In this document: in pieces, positions 1 through 8,387 of the stretch
How the letters are laid out: each line of letters opens with the position of its first letter
How positions within the stretch are numbered: position 1 is the stretch's first letter
Assembly (NCBI GenBank): GCA_031395485.1
Contig: JANNUS010000002.1
Span: 1 to 64,000, forward strand
Origin: UBA2336 sp031395485
GTDB taxonomy: Bacteria > Bacteroidota > Bacteroidia > Cytophagales > Cyclobacteriaceae
Length of the DNA: 64,000 nt
Reading direction: 5' to 3'
Made by a program: the position numbers and the translations under genes
The notes under the pieces: generated by a model
The model's input: the letters and a program-made list of their open reading frames with translations, nothing else
The model's database searches: none
Told to the model about the DNA's origin: nothing

Positions 1-494
1 GAATCAAACAACTCTTGCATGCTGGGCTCATGCTTCAATGGAGGAAATGGATATTCTGATTTTGCCTTTGGCTCCGTTGGGTCAATACCACGTTCACCAT
101 GCACGCTGTATAAGTTTTCTGCTTCTGTATAAAAAGGTTCGAACTCATCGTACTTAACAGGCCACTCGGGTGATACGCCACCAAAGTGATTCGTTTCTTT
201 AAAATCATTTTCACGAAGGCGGAACAAAGCCGCACCATACATTTTAGTATTGCCACCCACGGCATAATGTGTATACGGACTAAAGGGTTGGTCATCTTTA
301 TCAAACCATTTTTCGGTGGTTCGGTAGCGGCCTTTAGTAAACACTTCCTGTGGATCCCAATTTTCCTTTTCTTTTGGAAGGTAATCCCCGCGTTCGAGGA
401 CTAATATTTTTTTCCCGGAGGGTGCTAGTTTGTAGGCTATTGTACCACCACCTGCTCCGGAACCAATAATGATGATGTCGTATGTTGTATTCAT
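1..494 (-). CDS. GMC-family FAD oxidoreductase, N-terminal part (cut by window edge)
   Basis: The reading frame opens with ATG at 494 and runs off the left end of the window, so about 164 N-terminal residues are visible. It begins MNTTYDIIIIGSGAGGG, a Rossmann FAD-binding beta-alpha-beta with GxGxxG at residues 11-16, followed by an acidic strand end (LVLERG). A later stretch, HYAVGGNTKMYGAALFR (about residues 80-96), matches the GMC oxidoreductase region that contacts FAD after the dinucleotide fold. Such enzymes oxidise alcohols or sugars, and in Bacteroidota they often act on sugars with a partner cytochrome. The gene lies 9 bp downstream of the aquaporin gene on the same strand, so the two are probably co-transcribed. 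The catalytic C-terminal half is outside the window, so the substrate cannot be inferred. Confidence 0.88.
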   Translation of the reverse strand, partial: MNTTYDIIIIGSGAGGGTIAYKLAPSGKKILVLERGDYLPKEKENWDPQEVFTKGRYRTTEKWFDKDDQPFSPYTHYAVGGNTKMYGAALFRLRENDFKETNHFGGVSPEWPVKYDEFEPFYTEAENLYSVHGERGIDPTEPKAKSEYPFPPLKHEPSMQELFD

Positions 495-503
495 AAATAG
501 TTA

Positions 504-1301
504 TTATGCTTGAGGATCGATTTTGTGTTCGCAGTATCCGCAATTAAAAATGCACAGATACGATCTTGAATGATGGAACTTGGCACAAATGGCTTTGCCT
601 TTTAATTTCTCAAAAAGCTCAGCTGCTGATAGCATTCCGAGGAAAGGAGCAATCATATAAATCCAAAAAGCTGTGTACTGCATAGCCGGTACTGCAGATG
701 CAATCGTCCGTGCAGGATTCATACTAAAACCTGAGATGGGTCCGGATAAAATAACATAGCTCATTACAAAGAAGCCCGAAATGATACCTGTATATTTTGA
801 GAGCGTAGGGTGATTTGAGGTAGCCAGAACCATGGTCATCATCCAGAAGGCTATGAAAACTTCAATGATGAACGCGCTTACTTCCCCATATTTTCCAGGA
901 ACAGTTACAACGTAGTTAACATGAGGATCTTTAAATGCACTGCCAATAATGATGGACATGATCATCACAGCTGCAATTCCTCCGAGGCATTGAAAAACAG
1001 TATAGTAAAGAGCATCGGCTACTTTAACTTTTCCAAGGCGTACAAATGTGAAGGTAACCGCTGGATTCATGTGTGCCCCCGACAGTTTGCCCATAGGAGA
1101 ATAAATAATGGCAGTTGCTGTTAACCCCATGGCTAAACCCATCAGACAAAGTCGGATGAAACTATTGGGGATATGTTGATGCACAACAGAGTTTGGGTAT
1201 TCGAGCAGCGTTGCGAAAAGTGATGCCGAAACCATGAAAAGACCAAGGCAGATGGCTTCCATGCAATAAACTTTCCAATTATTTTTTAACGCCTGAATCA
1301 T
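504..1301 (-). CDS. Aquaporin / MIP-family channel with Cys/His-rich C-terminal tail
   Basis: This 265-residue membrane protein carries both MIP signature loops: HMNPAVT (NPA at residues 79-81) and SMNPART (NPA at 195-197). They lie in the two halves of the usual six-helix pore, so water or small polyol transport across the inner membrane is expected. It starts at ATG 1301. Beyond the last membrane helix (about residue 228) is a hydrophilic tail with C239, H243, H244, C250, C254, C257 and H259, which looks like a small metal-binding knuckle and is not part of a standard aquaporin. The GMC oxidoreductase gene follows after 9 bp, which suggests a shared role in polyol or sugar handling. The family call is firm; the tail's function is unknown. 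Confidence 0.9.
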   Translation of the reverse strand: MIQALKNNWKVYCMEAICLGLFMVSASLFATLLEYPNSVVHQHIPNSFIRLCLMGLAMGLTATAIIYSPMGKLSGAHMNPAVTFTFVRLGKVKVADALYYTVFQCLGGIAAVMIMSIIIGSAFKDPHVNYVVTVPGKYGEVSAFIIEVFIAFWMMTMVLATSNHPTLSKYTGIISGFFVMSYVILSGPISGFSMNPARTIASAVPAMQYTAFWIYMIAPFLGMLSAAELFEKLKGKAICAKFHHSRSYLCIFNCGYCEHKIDPQA

Positions 1302-1495
1302 GGTGCTAACTTGTATGTAAGATTAGGTCAGCCGCTGGTTTTTAATTGTCGTATAGATTGCACCGAATGAATTTTGACAGAAAGAGTTTTTGCGAAAAAA
1401 AAACTTACCACGATGCTATTCGGAAATTTTTATACTATGTTCTGTTAAAAAAAGCTCGATTCGATTTTGCTGATGATAACGAAAGCCTGTTGCCG

Positions 1496-3475
1496 TTACT
1501 TTTTTTCAGGCTGAGAAAATAGATCATACTCATGGCAAACTCTCAGTATTTCAGCAGCACCCCATGCCTGCGCTATACAACCGCGAGGATGATGGGGCGG
1601 TTCGGCATCAAAGATTTCGGATACACTTCCTACACAAGCCTCATTAAGATGCTTGAAAAATTCGGTGAGCAATCGAGCTGATTCTGCCTTTCCCTTTGAT
1701 GCTTTCACATTCATTACAGCATCGATATATGGACCCATGAGAAAACTCCAAACAGTACCTTGATGATACGCTCCATCGCGATGCCACTGATCGCCTCCAT
1801 AAACTGGTTTGTATTCTTGGTGATCCGCGGAAACACTACGCAATCCACGAGGTGTTAAAAGCTTTTCAGTAACAACGTTTAAAACTTGTTTCGCTTTGTC
1901 TTTCGACAGCAACTGGAACGGAAGACTTACTGCATAAATCTGATTGGGTCTTATGTCAGTGTTTTTGTAATCGCCATCTACATAATCATAAAGACAGTTT
2001 TGTTGTTCATTCCAGAAAACTTGATTGAACGATGTATTTACTTGTAAGGCCCGCTTTTTAAAACCCTCCGCTTCTTTTGTTTTTCCGGTTTCGGTAAGAA
2101 GTTCAGCCATTATAGAAAGTGCATTGTGCCACAGCGCATTGATTTCAACAGCTTTACCTTTACGGGGAGTCACCACCCAGTCTCCTACTTTCGCATCCAT
2201 CCAAGTAAGCTGTACACCGTCTTGACCAGAATACAAAAGTCCATCGTCTTCTACATGAATGTTGTAGCGCGTTCCTTTGTAGTGCCAATCAATAATATCG
2301 GATAGGACGGGTAGCAACGTTTTGGTAAACGCTTTATCAGCCGTAGCCTGATAGTACTTATAAATAGCTTGAAAAAACCAAAGTGTTGCATCTACTGTGT
2401 TGTATTCAGGCGTTTCACCTTGATCGGGGAATCGATTCGGCAACATACCTTCGCTAACACTTTCAGCAAATGCCTTTAATATTTTCTTGGCATCATCATA
2501 TCGTTCGGTAGAAAGACATAATCCAGGCAATGAAATCATAGTATCACGTCCCCAATCGCTGAACCAATGATAGCCTGCAATAACTGTTTTTAGATCAAGG
2601 CCGCGCTTCACAATGAATTGATCGGCTGCCAGTGTGAGGCGTTTTATGTCATCATTCCACAAAACATCTTTAATTAGTTTCGTTCTTCTGGTATACTCCT
2701 GTTTGTAAAGCTTTAGCGCGTCTCTTCCAGTTGGATTTTCAGTAGAAATAATAATTCCCAGTTTGTCACCTTTCTTTAATTCGACTACAAACTTTCCGTG
2801 ATTGAATAAATCCTCCTGATAATCCAATCCACGATATTGCTCAACTGAATACTCAAAATTATGATACCAGTTTTGTGTGGCTTCAAAAGTTGATTTAGGA
2901 ACAGCTATGAAAAGTTCGGCACTATCGTGATAATTTTTAGTCTCGAAAATACCATTGTCGAAAAGATACTGTTTGCTAATTGAATCATTTGCATGAGACA
3001 TGCTGTGATAATCGCGTGACGCACAAAAGGGCTCAAGTTCCAATTTAAATTTACTAGCTGCGGCTACTACTTCATATACAATCAGGGTAGTATTCTCTCC
3101 GTGAACAGAAACAATCGCCTTTTTGATTTTTATTCCATTCACCTCGTAGGTAAATTCTGGAAACAAGTCCCGCTCAAAACTTTTCAGGTATTGAAATCCC
3201 TGCGGATGAACAGTGCCCGGATATTGATTGGCACTTAACTCATAGCGTTGATCGACCGGTGCTGTAACAACAATTGTTTCATCCAGTTTAGAAAGAAGAA
3301 CGGTGCGCCCAACCGGTGGGTGCATAGCTGCCACCAACAATCCATGGTAACGTCTGGAGTTCGCACCCGATACAGTTGAACTCGCATAACCGCCCAGCCC
3401 ATTGGTCTCTAGCCACTCAAGCGAACGCGCTGTGTTAAAATCATGCAGAGCTTTGGATGTGAATTGTGTTTTCAT
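1496..3475 (-). CDS. Glycogen-debranching-type amylo-alpha-1,6-glucosidase
   Basis: A 659-residue protein without a signal peptide, hence cytoplasmic. The N-terminal part (about 15-270) has the features of the bacterial/archaeal debranching-enzyme N-domain, including LEWLETNGLGGYASST and SRRYHGLLVA. The C-terminal part (about 290-650) is the (alpha/alpha)6-barrel debranching domain with HWFSDWGRDTMISLPG, the catalytic-site block of this family. It would hydrolyse alpha-1,6 branch points of glycogen or maltodextrins. It is 72 bp downstream of the GH63-type glucosidase gene on the same strand, so a joint alpha-glucan pathway is likely. The length is normal for single-function prokaryotic debranching enzymes. 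Confidence 0.9.
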   Translation of the reverse strand: MKTQFTSKALHDFNTARSLEWLETNGLGGYASSTVSGANSRRYHGLLVAAMHPPVGRTVLLSKLDETIVVTAPVDQRYELSANQYPGTVHPQGFQYLKSFERDLFPEFTYEVNGIKIKKAIVSVHGENTTLIVYEVVAAASKFKLELEPFCASRDYHSMSHANDSISKQYLFDNGIFETKNYHDSAELFIAVPKSTFEATQNWYHNFEYSVEQYRGLDYQEDLFNHGKFVVELKKGDKLGIIISTENPTGRDALKLYKQEYTRRTKLIKDVLWNDDIKRLTLAADQFIVKRGLDLKTVIAGYHWFSDWGRDTMISLPGLCLSTERYDDAKKILKAFAESVSEGMLPNRFPDQGETPEYNTVDATLWFFQAIYKYYQATADKAFTKTLLPVLSDIIDWHYKGTRYNIHVEDDGLLYSGQDGVQLTWMDAKVGDWVVTPRKGKAVEINALWHNALSIMAELLTETGKTKEAEGFKKRALQVNTSFNQVFWNEQQNCLYDYVDGDYKNTDIRPNQIYAVSLPFQLLSKDKAKQVLNVVTEKLLTPRGLRSVSADHQEYKPVYGGDQWHRDGAYHQGTVWSFLMGPYIDAVMNVKASKGKAESARLLTEFFKHLNEACVGSVSEIFDAEPPHHPRGCIAQAWGAAEILRVCHEYDLFSQPEKK

Positions 3476-3546
3476 AGTCGTTTATTTAATACATCACCAT
3501 TTAGTCGAATGCTTTCAACTAGATGGTGAGTAAATCAATCTCTTAT

Positions 3547-6162
3547 TTACATATTCTTGGGCTGAATGAGTTTGGCTACTAAGCCCGTCCAACCAGTTTG
3601 ATGCGTTGCGCCCACACCTCTTCCACTATCGCCATGGAAATATTCATAGAAGAGAACGTAGTTATTGAAATGCGGGTCGTTCTGCAGTTTGTCGTATTGC
3701 CCGTTAACAGGTCGCCTTCCGTTTTCATCTTTCTTGAAAATGCTGATCATTCGTTCAGAAAGATCATTGGCAATTTCCATCAGGTTCTTCTTTTCACCCG
3801 ATCCTGTAGGATGCTCGATCTTAAAATCATCTCCATAATAGTGGTGAAATCGCTGAAGGGATTCAATCAGTAGATAATTTACTGGAAACCAGATAGGGCC
3901 ACGCCAGTTCGAGTTGCCACCAAATAAGGCCGAATCGCCCTCGCCCGGTGTGTACCTCAAGCTGAATTCATTATTGTTCGCGTAAAATTTATAGGGATTC
4001 TCATCGTATACTTTCGATAATGCCCTGATGCCGTAGTCTGATAAAAACTCAGACTCATCTAACATGCGCTTCAATATGCGCTTCATGCGATGGCCACGGA
4101 GTAGCGATAGCAAGTGTCTTTCTTTTTTTCCTTTTTCTCCCCAGCGTGAAATTAAACTAGCGAGATCAGGTCTGTTTTGTAAGAACCACTCTAAGCGTTT
4201 CGTAAACTCAGGCATAGAGGTAAAAAGCTCTTCGTCCAACACTTCTACGGCAAACAATGGAATCAAGCCAACCATCGAACGGATTTTCATAGGTGTACGC
4301 TTGTCGTCCGGAGTGTGCAATACATCGTAGAAGAATTCGTCTTCCTCATCCCACAGATCAAGACCTTCCCTCGACATGGCTCCTGCGATGTACAAAAAGT
4401 GCTCAAAGAATTTCGTGGCCAAACTTTGATAGGTTGGATTTTCTTTCGCCAGCTCAAGTGACATGCGCATCATGTTCAGGGTGAACATGGCCATCCAACT
4501 CGTTCCGTCCGATTGCTCTATGTATCCACCCGTTGGAAGTTGCGCACTGCGATCGAACACACCGATGTTGTCCATCCCTAAGAAACCGCCTTCGAAAATA
4601 TTGTTACCGGTATTGTCTTTCTTATTAACCCACCACGTGAAGTTTAATAAGAGTTTGTGGAATACTTCTTCTAAGAATCTACGATCGCCTTTTCCGCCTT
4701 GCAGCTTTTGATCAATTTTGTATACACGCCACGTTGCCCATCCATGCACAGGTGGATTTACATCACCCAACGCCCATTCGTATGCAGGAAATTGACCATT
4801 CGGATGCATGTACCACTCCTTCGTTAGCAAAAGCAATTGGCTCTTCGCAAATTCGGGATCGACCATGGCGATAGGAATTGTATGGAAGGCAAGATCCCAC
4901 GCAGCATACCAAGGATACTCCCAGGCATCTGGCATCGAAATAATATCCGCATTGTTGAGATGCGACCATTCGCGGTTACGCCCGTTCTTTCTTCCATCAG
5001 GAGGCGCAGGTTGTGAAGGATCGCCCTTGAGCCATTTCGCCACATCGTAGTAAAAGAATTGCTTACTCCACATCATGCCGGCAATGGCCTGGCGCTGAAT
5101 GTTCTTCTTGTCTTCGTCTTGAATTTGATTTTGAAGATCTTGAAAAAAAGTGTCCGCTTCACTAAGGCGAGCGTCAAACACTTTGTTAAAATCCTTGAAG
5201 GGATCGGCAGAAAATTTTGGTGATAACCGAAGTCGTACTGTTTTCGATTTTCCGGCTGAAATTTTTAAATCATAATTAAGTGCTGCCTTTGTTCCCTTAT
5301 GGGTCTTATTGATGGCATCGGCATTGCCGGAGATTAGGTAATCGTTCACTCCATCTTTAAACGTTCCTTCATTGGGGAAATTATAAAGACGATTCGTGTT
5401 CGTTTCGTTTTCACAAAAAAGCGCCTCGGCTTTTCCGTCAAAAAACAAATAACGATCGCCAAGTATTGTATTCTTTATGCTGATGGTATTATCCTCATCC
5501 AGGTATAATTCAGGTTTGTACGAATCGTATCCCCACGCCCACGTATTTCGAAACCAAATGGTAGGCAGTACATTCAATTCTGCAGCTTCCGATCCGCGGT
5601 TCTCGATTGTAATTTTCATCAAAATATCTTCATCATCTGCTTTCGCATATTCGATGAAGACATCGAAATATTTATTCTCGTTAAAGATTCCTGTATCAAT
5701 CAATTCAAACTCAGGATCGAGTTTTCCTCTGCGTTTATTTTCGTCTACTAACCACCCGTACGGAAATTCATCTTGAGGATACTTATACAGCATCTTCATG
5801 TATGAGTGAGTAGGAGTGCTGTCGATGTAATAATAATGATCCTTACAATCTTCTGCGTGGTTTCCCTCGTTTCCGGTAAGGCCGAAAATCCTTTCCTTAA
5901 TAATCGGATCCTTTTTATTCCATAACCCTACTGATAAACACAAGAGTTGTTGGTCATCGCTTAACCCTCCAATGCCTTCTTCGCCCCAGCGGTAAGCTTT
6001 ACTACGCGCTGCATCGTGCGACACAAACTCCCAAGCGTTTCCATGTGCGCTGTAATCTTCGCGTACTGTTCCCCATTGGCGTTCGGTAAGATAGGGGCCA
6101 AACTTGCGCCAGTTTTTTTTGTGGTCACGGTCTTCAATGAGTCGCTGTTTTTCCGCAGTCAT
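3547..6162 (-). CDS. GH63-type (MGH1-like) glucosidase
   Basis: An 871-residue protein with no signal peptide. The C-terminal half (about 400-860) resembles the (alpha/alpha)6 barrel of processing alpha-glucosidase / mannosylglycerate-hydrolase-like GH63 proteins. Characteristic blocks include WEYPWYAAWDLAFH, GFLGMDNIGVFDRS, NSNWRGPIWFPVNYL and a closing HQTGWTGLVAKL. The N-terminal half is a beta-sandwich-like region rich in aromatic residues. It probably hydrolyses an alpha-glucosidic compatible solute or oligosaccharide; the substrate cannot be read from sequence. The gene precedes the debranching enzyme in the same direction (72 bp gap). The start at ATG 6162 is followed by a hydrophilic N-terminus, which fits a cytoplasmic enzyme. 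Confidence 0.85.
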   Translation of the reverse strand: MTAEKQRLIEDRDHKKNWRKFGPYLTERQWGTVREDYSAHGNAWEFVSHDAARSKAYRWGEEGIGGLSDDQQLLCLSVGLWNKKDPIIKERIFGLTGNEGNHAEDCKDHYYYIDSTPTHSYMKMLYKYPQDEFPYGWLVDENKRRGKLDPEFELIDTGIFNENKYFDVFIEYAKADDEDILMKITIENRGSEAAELNVLPTIWFRNTWAWGYDSYKPELYLDEDNTISIKNTILGDRYLFFDGKAEALFCENETNTNRLYNFPNEGTFKDGVNDYLISGNADAINKTHKGTKAALNYDLKISAGKSKTVRLRLSPKFSADPFKDFNKVFDARLSEADTFFQDLQNQIQDEDKKNIQRQAIAGMMWSKQFFYYDVAKWLKGDPSQPAPPDGRKNGRNREWSHLNNADIISMPDAWEYPWYAAWDLAFHTIPIAMVDPEFAKSQLLLLTKEWYMHPNGQFPAYEWALGDVNPPVHGWATWRVYKIDQKLQGGKGDRRFLEEVFHKLLLNFTWWVNKKDNTGNNIFEGGFLGMDNIGVFDRSAQLPTGGYIEQSDGTSWMAMFTLNMMRMSLELAKENPTYQSLATKFFEHFLYIAGAMSREGLDLWDEEDEFFYDVLHTPDDKRTPMKIRSMVGLIPLFAVEVLDEELFTSMPEFTKRLEWFLQNRPDLASLISRWGEKGKKERHLLSLLRGHRMKRILKRMLDESEFLSDYGIRALSKVYDENPYKFYANNNEFSLRYTPGEGDSALFGGNSNWRGPIWFPVNYLLIESLQRFHHYYGDDFKIEHPTGSGEKKNLMEIANDLSERMISIFKKDENGRRPVNGQYDKLQNDPHFNNYVLFYEYFHGDSGRGVGATHQTGWTGLVAKLIQPKNM

Positions 6163-6300
6163 AATTTAATTAGTTAATGTGCTAATTCGTTGACGTAGTG
6201 TTAAATATAATATTGAGTCCTTTTTTGGTTGGGCTATTACTGATGTGTTTTGACTTATTAATCTTTAATCAACCCATCATCACATCAACGAATTGTCAAA

Positions 6301-7113
6301 TCAGCCGTTGTCTTCAAACCCAGGGTACAACAACATACCACCATCCACAAACAATGTAATACCATTTACATATTCTGAATCATCAGATGAAAGCCATACT
6401 GCCGCACCACCAATATCTTCAGCTTCGCCAATCCGTTTTGCTGGAATTAGTTTTAGTAATTGATTATACGCTTCAGGGGTTTGCCACGCACCGTGATTGA
6501 TGGGAGTACGAATAGCGCCAGGGCCAATGCTATTTACACGAATTTTTAACGGAGCGTATTCTTGTGCAATGCTCTTCATCAACATCATAACGCCACCTTT
6601 TGAAGCAGAGTAGTTGGCATGACCAGCCCACGGAATAACTTCATGAACTGAACTCATACAGATTATTTTTCCGGCAGACTTGGAGCGCTCAGGTACAATA
6701 CCTCTGCGCATAAATTCTTTTATTGCTTCGCGTGAGCAAAGGAATTGCCCGGTTAGGTTAATACCTATAACGCGATTCCATTCTTCTAAGGTCATGTTAT
6801 GAAACTTCGCATCTTTCTGTAAACCTGCGTTATTCACCAATATATCAACTGTTCCGTATCGTTTAATAGTTTGTTGAAACATGTCGATTACTTCGGCTTC
6901 GTTGCTAACATCGGCTTTTACAGTAAAGCCTTCGCCACCTTTTGCTTTTATCTCATTTAGCACGGCATCTGCCTTTTCGGGGTTGCTGGAGTAGTTAACT
7001 ACCACAATGGCTCCTGCTTCTGACAATGCTTTGGCAACGCCAGCTCCTATTCCCGAGCTTGCGCCCGTAACGATAGCCACCTGGCCTTGAAGTTTTTTGG
7101 TTTTTAAAATCAT
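6301..7113 (-). CDS. SDR-family oxidoreductase, glucose 1-dehydrogenase-like
   Basis: A classical short-chain dehydrogenase of 270 residues. The cofactor motif TGASSGIG is at 16-23, NNAG at 94-97, and the catalytic triad is S155 (CMSSV), Y168 and K172 (YSASK). The closing YVNGITLFVDGGM is the usual C-terminal signature. N40/Y41 after the second strand, without an Asp, suggests NADP use but does not prove it. The nearest recognisable subgroup is bacterial glucose 1-dehydrogenase; SDR substrate calls from sequence are weak. The gene sits 138 bp upstream of the GH63 gene on the same strand and may oxidise glucose released there. About 80 bp separate it from the Crp/Fnr gene upstream. Confidence 0.88.
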   Translation of the reverse strand: MILKTKKLQGQVAIVTGASSGIGAGVAKALSEAGAIVVVNYSSNPEKADAVLNEIKAKGGEGFTVKADVSNEAEVIDMFQQTIKRYGTVDILVNNAGLQKDAKFHNMTLEEWNRVIGINLTGQFLCSREAIKEFMRRGIVPERSKSAGKIICMSSVHEVIPWAGHANYSASKGGVMMLMKSIAQEYAPLKIRVNSIGPGAIRTPINHGAWQTPEAYNQLLKLIPAKRIGEAEDIGGAAVWLSSDDSEYVNGITLFVDGGMLLYPGFEDNG

Positions 7114-7192
7114 CTTGTTTTATAGTTGTCTTGATTCAAAAATCTTGTTTTTAATAAAATACATTTGTCGTTGATCTTACTAAAGGCTAATA

Positions 7193-7864
7193 TTAACTGG
7201 CTAACATAAGCGATGAAAACTCAATTTCCCTTCGGTTGTAAGTAATGTCACCCGACTCCCTTAGCTCATTTAAAATTACGGTAACCGTCTGTCTGGAGGT
7301 TGAAACCAAATTTGCCAAATCATTGTGGGTGAGTGAGTTCTTGACAACGATTCTGTCCCCTAGCGCTTTGCCTTCTTTACGGGCCCACTCCTTGAAACAA
7401 TAAATCAGTCTTGACTTTACATCTTTGCTCACCATGTTAACATAACGGTTCTCGAGGCTTTTGAATTTTTCACTTACTTTCGACATATAATTCATTGTAA
7501 GTGCGTAGTTACTGCGCATCATAGAAGCGAGTTGCTCTTGACCAATGGCATAATAGGTAGCACGCTCGGAAACAATTTCAGCGTATTCGTAGTTCGGACC
7601 TTCATAGTTTAACATCACATCTCCGAAAAGATCACCCGGGAGGATTAGCTCTTTTATCATTTCACTACCATTTGAACTGATCTCTGAGATCTTCACCTTG
7701 CCACTGATAAGCATAAAGACTTTTTTCTCACCGCCCTTGGCATAAATAATCTGACTTTTCTTGGCTTCTTTCTGTGTGATGCTGTTACACAAATCCTGTA
7801 CTTGAATCTCTGATAGATTTTGGGAAAGGTTGAAGGTTTTAAGATAAAAGTTTTTTGGTTCCAT
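7193..7864 (-). CDS. Crp/Fnr-family transcriptional regulator
   Basis: A 223-residue regulator. Residues about 25-130 form a cyclic-nucleotide-binding-type beta-roll (VFMLISGKVKISE, LILPGDLFGD). About 135-160 is the dimerisation helix, and about 165-215 is a winged helix-turn-helix with NDLANLVSTSRQTVTVILNE as the recognition unit. No N-terminal Fe-S cysteine cluster is present, so it is not a classical oxygen-sensing FNR. The gene starts 10 bp after the stop of the thioredoxin-like gene, so the two form an operon that probably depends on the sigma-54-like promoter at 8238-8253. It may regulate the carbohydrate genes just downstream, but no operator was identified. Confidence 0.9.
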   Translation of the reverse strand: MEPKNFYLKTFNLSQNLSEIQVQDLCNSITQKEAKKSQIIYAKGGEKKVFMLISGKVKISEISSNGSEMIKELILPGDLFGDVMLNYEGPNYEYAEIVSERATYYAIGQEQLASMMRSNYALTMNYMSKVSEKFKSLENRYVNMVSKDVKSRLIYCFKEWARKEGKALGDRIVVKNSLTHNDLANLVSTSRQTVTVILNELRESGDITYNRREIEFSSLMLAS

Positions 7865-7874
7865 GATTTTTTTG

Positions 7875-8210
7875 TTAAGCGTTTACTAACAGTTGTAATT
7901 TGGTGGATATGCTGGAGCGTTGAATCAATCCAGAGACTTTATCGACCAACGTTCCTTTCTTAAAAAAAAGAAGGGTATGGACTTCTTCGATACGATAGGT
8001 TTTAGCAACGGCCGATTCCTCTTCGTACTCGAGTTGAAAGAAATCAACTTTACCTTCGTAAAGGTTGGCCATTTCGTGAAGCGTGTTGGAAAGAATCTGT
8101 CCGGCAGCGTTCCATTGAGGTACAATTTTTACCAGGGCATCAGCCTTATTCAGTACGATGCGTTCGATGAAGTCCTGAGATCTGATTTTTTTGAAGGTCT
8201 TGTGTTCCAT
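7875..8210 (-). CDS. Thioredoxin-like protein lacking the redox cysteines
   Basis: A 111-residue protein with a thioredoxin-like pattern: ALVKIVPQWNAAGQIL stands where a thioredoxin has xWAxWCGPCK, followed by VDFFQLEYEEES and LLFFKKGTLVDKVSG. Both active-site cysteines are missing, and the cis-Pro loop (normally VPT) reads EVHT, so redox activity is not expected. A binding or structural role is more likely. An in-frame ATG at 8237 would add nine residues, but it lies inside the -12 element of the putative sigma-54 promoter. ATG 8210 is therefore chosen; it gives a leader of roughly 15-20 nt. The Crp/Fnr gene follows after 10 bp. Confidence 0.75.
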   Translation of the reverse strand: MEHKTFKKIRSQDFIERIVLNKADALVKIVPQWNAAGQILSNTLHEMANLYEGKVDFFQLEYEEESAVAKTYRIEEVHTLLFFKKGTLVDKVSGLIQRSSISTKLQLLVNA

Positions 8211-8237
8211 AGCGAATTTAATTTCGCAAAGGCTCAT

Positions 8238-8253
8238 GCCAATGACCGTGCCA
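8238..8253 (-). promoter_or_regulatory. Putative sigma-54 promoter of the thioredoxin-like/crp operon
   Basis: On the minus strand the sequence reads TGGCACGGTCATTGG, very close to the sigma-54 consensus TGGCACG-N4-TTGC. The -24 GG is intact. The -12 element is TTGG followed by CA, so either the C of the GC dinucleotide is replaced or the spacing is one base longer than usual. The predicted transcript would begin near 8226, just upstream of ATG 8210. A sigma-54 activator gene lies immediately upstream, with paired palindromes between the two, which supports the call. Not tested experimentally. Confidence 0.55.
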
Positions 8254-8317
8254 CAGTTACAACTATCTGATTTATAAGTAGTTGAAGGCTATTTACAGAA
8301 ATGTTCCATGTTCAAAT

Positions 8318-8354
8318 CTCCAACGGGTTGGAGGCTAACTCCAATGGGTTGGAG
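8318..8354. promoter_or_regulatory. Tandem palindromes, probable enhancer sites for the sigma-54 activator
   Basis: Two near-identical 16-bp inverted repeats, CTCCAACGGGTTGGAG (8318-8333) and CTCCAATGGGTTGGAG (8339-8354), differ at one central base. Their centres are 21 bp apart, two helical turns. They lie between the stop of the activator gene (8388) and the sigma-54-like promoter, about 65-115 bp upstream of it. That is the normal place for upstream activator sequences bound by NtrC-type dimers. Assignment to this particular activator is inference from position. Confidence 0.6.
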
Positions 8355-8387
8355 ATTAATCTACAATAAGGTTATGATTTAAAATTA

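Noticed and set aside
575..605. TGGCAC...TTGC pattern in the aquaporin gene
   Set aside because: Spacing between the elements is several bases too long and it lies inside coding sequence on the opposite strand.
7920..8270. Plus-strand frame of 116 codons opposite the thioredoxin-like gene
   Set aside because: Overlaps the better supported gene and the promoter region; no family features.
8318..8354. Tandem palindromes as a CRISPR remnant or terminator
   Set aside because: Only two units, spacer of 5 bp, and no T-run; spacing of two helical turns fits protein binding sites better.
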